A program made the translations under genes and the position numbers. Below the pieces are notes generated by a model. It did not search any database and was not told the DNA's origin. It saw only the letters and a list, made by a program, of their open reading frames with translations. Positions 26,867 to 35,402 of a stretch of DNA of 64,000 bases are shown here, in pieces (position 1 is the stretch's first letter; each line of letters opens with the position of its first letter). The stretch is from Chitinophaga sp. CF118. Lineage in GTDB: Bacteria; Bacteroidota; Bacteroidia; Chitinophagales; Chitinophagaceae. The stretch is taken from the NCBI RefSeq assembly GCF_900112615.1, contig NZ_FOMK01000002.1, positions 983,435 to 1,047,434 of the forward strand, given 5' to 3'.

Positions 26867-27679
26867 ATGGAGCAAAAAGAATTAATTCTGGAAGCCTGGA
26901 GCAATCGTACCCTTTTGCAGGAGTCTAAGTATAGTGACGCTGTAAAATGTGTGATTGAGGCTGTAGATAAAGGGAAAGCAAGAGTGGCAGAACCAGGAGA
27001 GAATGGCTGGACGGTAAATGAATGGGTAAAACAAGCCATATTGATGTACTTCTCCATTCAGCCAATGGAGACCATAAGCCTCGGTCCCTTCGAGTTTTAT
27101 GATAAAATGAAGCTGAAATCCAACTATAAAGACCTGGGAGTACGTGTAGTACCACATGCAATTGCCCGTTATGGTGCTTTTATTGCCAAAGGAGCTATCC
27201 TGATGCCTTCTTACGTGAACATCGGCGCTTACGTTGACGAAGGTACTATGGTGGATACCTGGGCTACCGTTGGTTCCTGCGCACAGATCGGCAAGAACGT
27301 ACACCTGAGTGGTGGCGTAGGTATCGGTGGCGTACTGGAACCTCTTCAGGCTGGTCCGGTAATTATTGAAGATGGTTGCTTTGTAGGTTCCCGCTGTATC
27401 GTAGTAGAAGGTGTGATCGTAGAAAAAGAAGCAGTATTAGGAGCTAACGTAGTACTCACCAAGAGCACCAAGATCATCGATGTAACAGGCACGGAACCCG
27501 TTGAATACAAAGGACGTGTACCAGCCCGCAGCGTAGTGATTCCTGGTTCTTACACCAAGAAATTCCCTGCCGGCGAATATCAGGTTCCATGCGCATTGAT
27601 CATCGGTCAGCGTAAGGCATCAACAGATCTGAAAACGAGTTTGAATGATACATTGAGAGAGTTCAATGTTGCAGTATAA
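26867..27679 (+). CDS. dapD: Tetrahydrodipicolinate N-succinyltransferase
   Basis: A 270-residue enzyme of the succinylase branch of lysine and meso-diaminopimelate synthesis: it transfers succinyl from succinyl-CoA to tetrahydrodipicolinate. The N-terminal helical part (EAWSNRTLLQES) is followed by a left-handed beta-helix of hexapeptide repeats, with GAFIAKGAILMPSYVNIGAYVDEGTMVDTWATVGSCAQIGKNVHLSGGVGIGGVLEP as the family signature. Length matches. It faces away from the tsaC/glycosyltransferase genes and ends in a long terminator ahead of the tRNA-Leu gene. Confidence 0.97.
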   Translation: MEQKELILEAWSNRTLLQESKYSDAVKCVIEAVDKGKARVAEPGENGWTVNEWVKQAILMYFSIQPMETISLGPFEFYDKMKLKSNYKDLGVRVVPHAIARYGAFIAKGAILMPSYVNIGAYVDEGTMVDTWATVGSCAQIGKNVHLSGGVGIGGVLEPLQAGPVIIEDGCFVGSRCIVVEGVIVEKEAVLGANVVLTKSTKIIDVTGTEPVEYKGRVPARSVVIPGSYTKKFPAGEYQVPCALIIGQRKASTDLKTSLNDTLREFNVAV

Positions 27680-27681
27680 GG

Positions 27682-27734
27682 ATATTCCAAAAAAAGGTGC
27701 AGAGGAAAAAATCTGCACCTTTTTTTTGGAATAT
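27682..27734 (+). terminator. Long terminator between dapD and tRNA-Leu
   Basis: AGGTGCAGA (27695-27703) pairs with TCTGCACCT (27712-27720), extended outward by A7/T7 and by ATATTCC/GGAATAT. The T-run makes it functional forward and, by symmetry, backward. Confidence 0.9.
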
Positions 27735-27755
27735 TTGAAAAAGTATTTACCTTTG
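27725..27755 (+). promoter_or_regulatory. Promoter of tRNA-Leu
   Basis: TTTG at 27725-27728, then 19 bases, then TACCTTTG at 27748-27755: the full Bacteroidetes -33/-7 pair. It starts inside the T-run of the dapD terminator and ends 20 bases before the tRNA. Confidence 0.7.
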
Positions 27756-27775
27756 CAATCCGTTAATACGGAGAT

Positions 27776-27859
27776 GCCCAGATGGCGAAATTGGTAGACG
27801 CACTGTGTTCAGGTCGCAGCGTTCGCAAGGATGTGCTGGTTCGAATCCAGTTCTGGGCA
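27776..27859 (+). tRNA. tRNA-Leu (anticodon CAG)
   Basis: An 84-base class II tRNA. The acceptor stem GCCCAGA (27776-27782) pairs with TCTGGGC (27852-27858) with discriminator A. The anticodon stem CTGTG/CGCAG encloses TTCAGGT, giving anticodon CAG. A long variable arm (CGTTCGC region) and the T-loop GGTTCGAATCC follow. CCA is not encoded, consistent with the CCA-adding enzyme gene nearby. It marks the left border of the accessory region. Confidence 0.95.
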
Positions 27860-27862
27860 CTT

Positions 27863-27898
27863 AAAAGCCTGTAAATCATAGATTTACAGGCTTTTTTT
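27863..27898 (+). terminator. Terminator after tRNA-Leu
   Basis: AAAAGCCTGTAAATC (27863-27877) pairs exactly with GATTTACAGGCTTTT (27881-27895), followed by T residues. Confidence 0.9.
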
Positions 27899-27970
27899 AT
27901 TGTGGTGAGTGTCGTAAAAGTGGATCAAGTTGAATTCTTGGGGGATTATTTATGTAATGATATTTGTATT

Positions 27971-27998
27971 AAATAAAAAAGCACCCATCAAGGCGCTT
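27971..27998 (-). terminator. Terminator of the subtilase unit
   Basis: On the minus strand AAGCGCC (27998 down) pairs with GGTGCTT, with one G-T wobble, and is followed by TTTTTTATTT. It lies about 37 bases past the stop of the small propeptide-like gene. Confidence 0.6.
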
Positions 27999-28034
27999 TA
28001 CAAATTTTATTTTTTCACTTACACGATCGAGTAA

Positions 28035-28280
28035 TCAAATCATGTTTAGCCGTTGACTTAAGGATATTGAAACAACCCGCTGATCTTCTTCAAGCTTAAC
28101 CAGATCACCCTTTTTAACCTCTGATGTAAAGATAAAGGAGGTTATTTTATTCCGAACTTTAAGCCAATTTGGGATATAATTAGCTTCCTTCACATTTATA
28201 ATAACAGGAGTTATTTCATTTTCATTTTGGAAGCTAAGAGCACCCGATATTTTCGATCGTATCATTTTTCTCTTTTCCAT
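28035..28280 (-). CDS. Small protein resembling a subtilase propeptide/inhibitor
   Basis: An 81-residue soluble protein without signal or membrane segment. Its residues 20-77 line up by eye with residues 70-134 of the subtilase encoded just upstream: both start E-(N/D)-E-I and both share a pattern of V-x3-V, W-x2-L, a hydrophobic strand, (T)-x2-(I/V)-x5-(I/L)-x4, V-x-S-(I/L) and S-x2-L. That is the pattern of an I9-type propeptide/inhibitor fold. It lies 111 bases downstream of the protease gene on the same strand and before a terminator. I infer a trans-acting inhibitor or folding helper, or an immunity protein; the family is not recognised. Confidence 0.55.
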   Translation of the reverse strand: MEKRKMIRSKISGALSFQNENEITPVIINVKEANYIPNWLKVRNKITSFIFTSEVKKGDLVKLEEDQRVVSISLSQRLNMI

Positions 28281-28391
28281 AACTTAAAGATACGAAACTT
28301 TATGTTTGATCAAAAAATATAATAACCACACAAATTGTTGATTAACAGATGATTAATAAAAAAAGATGCCTTATTACCTTTCCCATATGAT

Positions 28392-30275
28392 TTATGCAAC
28401 AACATTGGGACTAAGAGAACCTATTAAAGAAGCAAAATCCGGTATAAAAATTCTCCCAAATCCAAATCTTGCATCCCAGACACTTACAGGAGGTTGTATG
28501 CGCCCCATCCTCTTTATAATGTCACGAAGCTCATCTATTGGGAGAGATTTACCTGTTGTTAAGATTGCCGAAAATATCAAGGCTATAATACCTGTAACCG
28601 CCGGTGCCGCCATACTGGTTCCAGATTTTAATACCTGGCCATTTTTGCTTTTTGATGCTGCGGCAAATACATTGCTGCCTGGAGCAGATATTTCAGGTTT
28701 TTCACGTCCATCTCTTGTAGGCCCTGAACTAGAGAACCATGCAATAGGAAACCCACTTGTAGTGGCATCATAGGCTCCAACAGTGATGGCTTTATGGCCG
28801 CATGAAATGGAACCTAATGTATGGGTGTTGTCTGGTTCGCCAACAAATTTTGATTGCCCCCGATCATTTCTTTCGATCCATCCATGAAATGCAACAGGAG
28901 TATTACCCCTATTAATCAATCTTACGCGCCATCTACCAGCGTTGTGTTCTTTCAACCAGATCCCAATAACATTGTCATTATTATTGGGATCAGTAAGTCT
29001 ATTACTAACTACCAATTGCAATTGATTGGTAGTATCCGTCACTTCACCCGTTTCCATTGGAGACACTCCACCAAGATTTGTATTTGAAGGATCGATAATT
29101 TCGACATCCAGTTCCCCACCTGCCTTATACCATATTTCCATTTCACTTTCGGTTGAATTATTTACAAGCCACATAAGATCAAAATACCCACCAATCGGAA
29201 CCTCGCCAGAAGCATGTATACTATCATCGTATGAATTAGACGCTGCTAACACAACCGCTCTGTTAGGTTTTTCTGTCAACATACCGTCTATTGCTTTTTC
29301 GACGGGTGTTGAACCATCATGAGGACCTCCATTGGTGCCAAGACTAATATTAATAACACACGGCTTGTCCCCTGCCTGGTCAAAAATGTACCGTACTGCA
29401 TCAAGCAGATTGACAGAATCTCCAAAGTTTTTCTCTACCGTTTCAGGCCCTTGCAATGGGATACTACTGGAGCTTGGCTGTACAAATAAAATATCTGCAT
29501 GAGGCGCCACACCTGGTGCACCTGTGCCCCTTCCATTTCCTGTTGCAATATCCATAACATGTGTACCATGAGCATTGGTTTCCAGTTCATAGGATAATGC
29601 AAAGTAAGGGTCACCACTTTTTAACGCATTGTTAATTTCTTCAGCATGATAAAGTCGCCCGTAAGATACATTGCCTATGTTGTCTACTGCGGTCTGATCC
29701 CAAAATTGCAAGAGTCTTGTGTGGCCAGTTTCTGTTATAAAATTTTCATGAGCACAATCACATCCAAAATCTATGATACCAATTAAAACACCCCTACCTC
29801 CCTGCAAATCCGAAATTCTTGTCAGAAACTTATCAGCTCCTATATCTGGCACTGTTTGTTTTACAGCCGCACCTAACTTTCGGGCTGCCTTAAGGCTTTT
29901 TACAAAAGATAAGCTATGAATATATTCAATCCGCTTCACCGGTATTCGCCCCGTCACAATCGTTAATCCAGAATCAATTATTGCAATCCGATTGGGCAAT
30001 CTTACTTCCGTCAGGGCAGCCCATGCATCTTCATCACTAACACTGGCTACAACGGCAATTTCATCCTCACCCGTGGAACTTGTAGCCAATTTGCTTACTC
30101 CATTTTTCTTTAAAAGGATAGCTTGCTGCAATTTAGGATCCATGGCCTCTAGCTTTCCGTCTCCCCTCTTGTTAAATGACAAGGATATTGGCATATATCT
30201 GGATCCTTCCAGAATAACATTAGTGACATTTGTACGAATATCTTCAGTTGCGGTGTTAACAATTGCACGATGCAT
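28392..30275 (-). CDS. S8-family serine peptidase (subtilase)
   Basis: A 627-residue subtilase. The catalytic triad is complete: Asp169 in GIIDFGCDCAHENF, His236 in NAHGTHVMDIATG and Ser554 in KSGTSMAAPAVTG. Asn in the oxyanion region appears in CVINISLGTNGG. Residues about 70-134 look like an I9-type propeptide. Between His and Ser there is a beta-rich insertion of about 130 residues (roughly 370-480), with EMEIWYKAGGELDVEIIDP, longer than in subtilisin. No signal peptide is seen, so it may be cytoplasmic. It is the first gene of the accessory region after tRNA-Leu and is followed by a small protein that resembles its own propeptide. Confidence 0.88.
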   Translation of the reverse strand: MHRAIVNTATEDIRTNVTNVILEGSRYMPISLSFNKRGDGKLEAMDPKLQQAILLKKNGVSKLATSSTGEDEIAVVASVSDEDAWAALTEVRLPNRIAIIDSGLTIVTGRIPVKRIEYIHSLSFVKSLKAARKLGAAVKQTVPDIGADKFLTRISDLQGGRGVLIGIIDFGCDCAHENFITETGHTRLLQFWDQTAVDNIGNVSYGRLYHAEEINNALKSGDPYFALSYELETNAHGTHVMDIATGNGRGTGAPGVAPHADILFVQPSSSSIPLQGPETVEKNFGDSVNLLDAVRYIFDQAGDKPCVINISLGTNGGPHDGSTPVEKAIDGMLTEKPNRAVVLAASNSYDDSIHASGEVPIGGYFDLMWLVNNSTESEMEIWYKAGGELDVEIIDPSNTNLGGVSPMETGEVTDTTNQLQLVVSNRLTDPNNNDNVIGIWLKEHNAGRWRVRLINRGNTPVAFHGWIERNDRGQSKFVGEPDNTHTLGSISCGHKAITVGAYDATTSGFPIAWFSSSGPTRDGREKPEISAPGSNVFAAASKSKNGQVLKSGTSMAAPAVTGIIALIFSAILTTGKSLPIDELRDIIKRMGRIQPPVSVWDARFGFGRIFIPDFASLIGSLSPNVVA

Positions 30276-30695
30276 ATTTTCTTCTGGTATTTATTATTTT
30301 GGTTATTAAACATTGAAGGGATGTTCAATGCAAATCAACAATGTCAATATTATTAATCCCCTTTAATTTGGCTTATAAAAGTTTATGCAATTCCGGAGAA
30401 ATAAATGACTAACGGAATAGAAGCGTAAACTATTGGTATGAGGGTTACGAAATAATGAAATGTTTTTCTGAATAATGTTAACACGGAGTTAATGCAGTAA
30501 ACTATCTGGATTATTTACGTCAGACAATCAAATTGTTCCGAAGATTATTTTTACTTCTACACTGCACTTTGGGGAACGTTTGTAATCAGATTCTGTTTAA
30601 AAGTAGAATTGATAATTATAGTTATGGTTTGAAACTATAGGCTTATTTCGTAAAATATTTATTATCAGCTGTATTGATAAATATATAATAATCAA
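30276..30695. other. AT-rich noncoding gap
   Basis: About 420 bases between the subtilase start and the mcrC stop. The sequence is AT-rich with short imperfect palindromes; I see no ORF with coding character, no clear promoter box and no repeat. Confidence 0.5.
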
Positions 30696-31973
30696 TCATT
30701 TATTAGACAGGAACAATATCTGGTGCAGAATTCTTTGGCCAATCCCACTATCTAATTCATTATTCTGATCCAATATATTACATGTAGCAACTGAACAATT
30801 ATTTGTCGCTATTTCTTGTTGACTGAAGCTAAAGTAAGTGCCTGTTTCAAGATGATATTGAACAGCAGGATATAATAAAATGCTATGATTACATTTCCAA
30901 TATAAATTATAAACAAACATTTGTTTCAGATCTTCATCTGTTGGTTTATAATCCGGAATCAATTTCCATTTTGTATCAAGGATAGTAGTCTGATTTCCTT
31001 TCCGGATAACAATATCAGGCCTTACGGATTTAGGATAAAGGGTGCTACTACCCTGCCAGAAATGTTGTGATTGCTGTCTCTTTATTTCTACGCCATCTTC
31101 ATTGAGATGTTGTAGCTTCCTAAAAATATATTCCTCCCAAAGCTCATTCATGTCGAATAGAATAGCTATTACACTGTTGGAACCTCCTGTAATATCCGGT
31201 CTATAACTGAGAAGTAACATTTTGGCAATATCCAAAGCAGGCTTATAATGCATGCATTTCCTGTCATACTGGATCTTTTCAAAAGTAGTAGATGCTATCT
31301 TTAATCTGGATAATTCCGGAAAGTCAAGCATAATTCTGCCGAGTTTATCATTCAGAGAGGTATTGGAAATTAGAAACGGAATAATCCTCAGTGCTTCACT
31401 AATGATCTGATTAAACAGGTTTTTATTATCATAAATGGAATGTTGAACAAAGAATCTTTCTTTATGGATCAGATTAGCAGTGATATGTTTGCCGAACTCA
31501 AGTTTCCCTTTAAGTGTAGTAAGATTAGCTGTATGTTTCTGATATTTTTTAATTAATCCCCGACGTAATAACCCTTCTACTTCCTGCAAGAACATTGCAA
31601 TATAGATATCTAGGATGGAATTTGATTTCAGTTGCAAATTGGCGTTCTCCATATGATCTACTTTAATCAACCTGCACTCCCGTAGCATTTGAAGAAGAAT
31701 ATTGTGCCATCTAGCCTTCTCTTCCCTGGAATCCAACTTTTCACGATCAATCTTAGGAAGTATTTCAATTGTCAGGTTTCCAGCTTGTATCACTCCTACA
31801 TAATTTGAAAACTTAATACCATTATGCAATAAGGTAAAATACTTGTTCCCATATTTCTCATTATATAGTGATAATGCTTTCCAGTGCCTACTTTCAAAAG
31901 TACCATCTTCTTCAAACAGCAGCTTTTGATATTCGAATACCTGAATAACTTTCCTTTTATTCATCAAAGACAT
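30696..31973 (-). CDS. mcrC: McrC-like component of a modification-dependent restriction system
   Basis: A 425-residue protein of the McrC family, which carries the nuclease of McrBC complexes and stimulates the McrB motor. The N-terminal part reads FTLLHNGIKFSNYVGVIQAGNLTIEILPKI, a family hallmark. The C-terminal PD-(D/E)XK nuclease is visible: RPDIVIRKGNQTTILDTKWK, with Asp, Asp and Lys as the metal/catalytic set. The start is the ATG at 31973, one base after the mcrB stop codon, which implies coupled translation. With McrB it should cut DNA carrying modified bases. Confidence 0.88.
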   Translation of the reverse strand: MSLMNKRKVIQVFEYQKLLFEEDGTFESRHWKALSLYNEKYGNKYFTLLHNGIKFSNYVGVIQAGNLTIEILPKIDREKLDSREEKARWHNILLQMLRECRLIKVDHMENANLQLKSNSILDIYIAMFLQEVEGLLRRGLIKKYQKHTANLTTLKGKLEFGKHITANLIHKERFFVQHSIYDNKNLFNQIISEALRIIPFLISNTSLNDKLGRIMLDFPELSRLKIASTTFEKIQYDRKCMHYKPALDIAKMLLLSYRPDITGGSNSVIAILFDMNELWEEYIFRKLQHLNEDGVEIKRQQSQHFWQGSSTLYPKSVRPDIVIRKGNQTTILDTKWKLIPDYKPTDEDLKQMFVYNLYWKCNHSILLYPAVQYHLETGTYFSFSQQEIATNNCSVATCNILDQNNELDSGIGQRILHQILFLSNK

Positions 31974-31974
31974 G

Positions 31975-34533
31975 CTAATCGTTATAAATTGATTCAAAAG
32001 ATTTTGAAGTCCACTTATCCGCCGGCACAAGTAGATAAGTCACGCCCTCTGCCAATTCCTCTTTATTCTCATACTGAAAGCCTTTAGGAAATTGCACGGT
32101 TCTTTGCCTTACTTCCACGAAAGCACTTCCTAATACCAAACCGATTTTTCCATAATCATTATAAAAATATTCCTGTAGCAATGGAATGATCTTATTGTTA
32201 AATACTGATTTCAATTCGTCCTCTGTAGAGATCCCAATAAAATAGGAATGCCCTATCTGATGATCCCGATCCAGCAATATCGCAATTCTCTCATTAATCC
32301 TGGTTAATAAATCCCCCAGATTGATATTATCGATTACATCCTCATTCAGAACCGCAGTATCAGGTGGCATACTTTCAAAACTAAATCTGCGACGAAGCGC
32401 TGTATCCAGAGACTCCACACTTCTATCAGCGGTATTCATTGTACCAATAATATAAAGATTGCCAGGTACAGCAAAAAGCTGTTGTGAATAAGGAAGCATG
32501 ATATCAGTTATCTCATTAAGGGCTCCTAATCTCTTATCCGCTTCAATTAAAGTGATCAATTCTCCAAAAACAGCAGATACATTACAGCGATTAATTTCAT
32601 CCAGGAAAAGCACCATAATATTATTCTCCCGAATTGCTATCTCAAATTTCGCTTTTCTGTTATCAGGTGTATCCTGTATACATTCATCCAGAGATGCATA
32701 TCCTGCCAGCTGACAAGCCTTATTACAGGCTTTATAAAAGATGCCCTTTCTTACCTCATATTGTACATTAGCTGTATTCAGCTCATTATCTGTTGTGTCT
32801 CCATCTACTAACTTAGGTTTGATACCTTCAATAAAATCTTCGTAAGAAAGACTCTGATGACAGGTTGTAAATATGTATTTCCTAATCTCTTTCTTTTTAC
32901 TATCCTGATTTTTGAATTTATCCCAGGCTTGCACTAATTCAGGAAAGGATGATCTGAATTCGGGTTCATTATCTAATCTCCAGATGGAATCGGCTTCTTT
33001 ATAAAAAACAAGGCTTGTACCTGTTCTGGCTTGTAATGAAACATTAGGGCAATCGAGCACAGTATGATTTTGCAAAGTACTCCAGAGTCTTGACCCTGGA
33101 TTCCTGATATTACTAATATTAAATTTTGCCTGAACAAGCGGGTGTAATCTCAATTGAGGCACACTGGTCTTATTTTGATCAAGCAAAGCCATTGCTAATA
33201 GTTCCCACCAACTATATTCTTCTACAAACAATTCGTAATTGAGTTCTGAAACGTCATTATTATCTATCAGCTTCCAGTCTTTAATTATTTGTTGCAGCTT
33301 AAAGGTCTTACCAGTACCAGGCGGGCCAAATAAAATGGTATTCAGATGCATCTTGTCTTTATTTAAAATGGCTGTTATATTATCTTCTTGAATTGGTTTA
33401 TTCTGATAACCTAAATAATCATTGATCCCATCAATACTATATGGATATTCAAATTTCCACACCGAAGTCTGTAATCCTTCACTCATCTTAAAATCATTAA
33501 TATTTTTCTTTAACCACTCTACGCAACGACAATGGGAAAATGCAAGATCTTCTTCATAAATGTAATGGTATGAAGCAATCTTACCAATCGCTTTTATAGA
33601 CTCCCCATCTGCCACTAAGACAAGATCACCGGGTAACAATTCATGATAAAAACGCCAGATTTCACCTGCTTTCCTCGAAATAACCGAATTATTACCACCA
33701 TAATAACCCTTCTCTTTCATTTTATTTTGGATCCCTGCTTTTGAAACAGGTTCCATGAGTTCAATATCTCCAAGATCACTCCATCCTATGGAAACTAAAT
33801 TATTGTCTTGCATATCTTCCAATCTGGATTCTCCATTTTCAGTTGAACCAATACGATAATAGACTGGTATCCGGTTTGCATATTGTTTATGTATATATGC
33901 TTTAAAGGAGATCTCATGAAATGGCAATTTTACTACCTCTCGGATCTTTTCGCACAATTGTTTAAATTCAGTATAAGAATTGAATTCAGTATTAATACCA
34001 AACTTCTCTTGTAAATAAGGCTTAACCGCACCATTCAGACATAAGTAATCCGCCGGCTTAACCATATACATTACTTCAGATAACTTCGTCTTCCCTACAC
34101 TGTTAATCTGTAATACATCGGAAAAATCAGCATCTGTAAGTTCGCCAGTAAGCAACTTTTCAAAGAAGTTCCATAACCGATCGATTTCGTTGTTTGTTCT
34201 TTGTCCTTTATAGGGGAATAACCAAAGTTTCCTGGCATCCGATGTCGGCACACCGCAACTATCTTTAGGCAATGGAGAAATCCCTAAGAGATTGCACACA
34301 TCCATAAGGATCTTCTTTCTCCTGATGTCCCCATATTTATTGAGGCAGCATAGAAATGTAAAAGGATCAATATCTATTAACGGGATTGCATTACCCGATT
34401 CATCCTTATCATTAAAACCATCTACACCAGCTTCCTTCAATATTTCAATTAACCCAATCTGGTTATTATGGTAAGATGTGATTTTTTCAACAATTAACCT
34501 GTAGGCAGGGAGCCAAGTATAGATAAATTCCAT
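31975..34533 (-). CDS. mcrB: McrB-like AAA+ GTPase with modified-base reader region
   Basis: An 852-residue protein. The N-terminal 230 residues are of a DUF-like type with a helical part; about residues 225-370 carry VYYRIGSTENGE and GDLVLVADGESIKAIGKIASYHY, resembling the EVE/PUA-like modified-base-binding domains found fused to McrB-type motors. The C-terminal AAA+ motor has Walker A ILFGPPGTGKTFKLQQI (about residue 405), Walker B LFLDEINRCNVSAVFGEL and sensor 1 IIGTMNTADRSVESLDTALRRRF. It translocates DNA for the McrC nuclease. The reader domain assignment is inference; the motor call is firm. Confidence 0.88.
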   Translation of the reverse strand: MEFIYTWLPAYRLIVEKITSYHNNQIGLIEILKEAGVDGFNDKDESGNAIPLIDIDPFTFLCCLNKYGDIRRKKILMDVCNLLGISPLPKDSCGVPTSDARKLWLFPYKGQRTNNEIDRLWNFFEKLLTGELTDADFSDVLQINSVGKTKLSEVMYMVKPADYLCLNGAVKPYLQEKFGINTEFNSYTEFKQLCEKIREVVKLPFHEISFKAYIHKQYANRIPVYYRIGSTENGESRLEDMQDNNLVSIGWSDLGDIELMEPVSKAGIQNKMKEKGYYGGNNSVISRKAGEIWRFYHELLPGDLVLVADGESIKAIGKIASYHYIYEEDLAFSHCRCVEWLKKNINDFKMSEGLQTSVWKFEYPYSIDGINDYLGYQNKPIQEDNITAILNKDKMHLNTILFGPPGTGKTFKLQQIIKDWKLIDNNDVSELNYELFVEEYSWWELLAMALLDQNKTSVPQLRLHPLVQAKFNISNIRNPGSRLWSTLQNHTVLDCPNVSLQARTGTSLVFYKEADSIWRLDNEPEFRSSFPELVQAWDKFKNQDSKKKEIRKYIFTTCHQSLSYEDFIEGIKPKLVDGDTTDNELNTANVQYEVRKGIFYKACNKACQLAGYASLDECIQDTPDNRKAKFEIAIRENNIMVLFLDEINRCNVSAVFGELITLIEADKRLGALNEITDIMLPYSQQLFAVPGNLYIIGTMNTADRSVESLDTALRRRFSFESMPPDTAVLNEDVIDNINLGDLLTRINERIAILLDRDHQIGHSYFIGISTEDELKSVFNNKIIPLLQEYFYNDYGKIGLVLGSAFVEVRQRTVQFPKGFQYENKEELAEGVTYLLVPADKWTSKSFESIYND

Positions 34534-34694
34534 TATTTTATAATTGCTTAGGTTTGGGGAATAAAATTATTTAGATCTTAATGTATCGGAGATTAATTTA
34601 TTACTAAATATAGTGATTCCAAATTTCTCTTAAACGTGTGCGGGCCAAATTTATGTAATAAGCATGAGATAAAAATTGTCGTGTCTATTATTAT

Positions 34695-35402
34695 TTAAAC
34701 CCAATCTTTGTAACTCACAGGTAACCTATTTAATTTATCCCGTAATGTTTTCCACTGAGGCATAAATTTATCCATATAAAATAAAAACCGATCATTGTGG
34801 TTACGTTCCAACAAATGAACCATTTCATGCACAATAATATATTCCAAACATTCAAGTGGCTTTTTAGCCAATTCAAGGTTCAACCAGATACGCCTGGCTT
34901 CAATATTACAGGTTCCCCATTTAGTTTTCATTTGCTTGATGCCCCAATCCATCACTTCAACCCCCATTATCTTCTCCCATTTATGAATCAAAGCAGGCAC
35001 TAACTTTTTCAATTCAGTTCTGTACCATTCATTTATAATAACCTGACACTGCTCAATTTTAGTATCTGGCCTTATATGCAGGTCGATATGATTTTTGTGC
35101 AAAACAACTTTGGCAGGCTTATCTTCTTTAATAATCCTCAATAAATATTTTCTGCCCTGAAAATAATGCGTTTCCTTATTGAGGAACTGCCTTTTACTTT
35201 CCCGGACCTGGCTTCTGATCTTTCTTTGCTGGCTCTTTATCCAGGACAATTTAGATATCGCATACAGCCGGATGGTTTCTTCGCTTAAATGCACAGGCGC
35301 AGATATACGTACAGCTCCCTGAGGCGGCAGTATACTCAAATGAACATTCTTTATATTCTTTTGAATCAATTCAATCTCTATATCTCCCAGGAAAATATTC
35401 AT
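34695..35402 (-). CDS. YgjP/SprT-like zinc metallopeptidase (DUF45)
   Basis: A 235-residue protein with a zinc-binding IIVHEMVHLLERNHNDRF motif (HExxH and a third ligand His further on). WGTCNIEARRIWLNLELAKKPLE is the DUF45/WLM-like signature. Members occur as accessory genes of type I restriction loci, where they may degrade or process the restriction subunit or adducts on DNA; the substrate is unknown. Its start codon shares a base with the hsdR stop codon, so it is the last gene of the hsd operon. Confidence 0.87.
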   Translation of the reverse strand: MNIFLGDIEIELIQKNIKNVHLSILPPQGAVRISAPVHLSEETIRLYAISKLSWIKSQQRKIRSQVRESKRQFLNKETHYFQGRKYLLRIIKEDKPAKVVLHKNHIDLHIRPDTKIEQCQVIINEWYRTELKKLVPALIHKWEKIMGVEVMDWGIKQMKTKWGTCNIEARRIWLNLELAKKPLECLEYIIVHEMVHLLERNHNDRFLFYMDKFMPQWKTLRDKLNRLPVSYKDWV

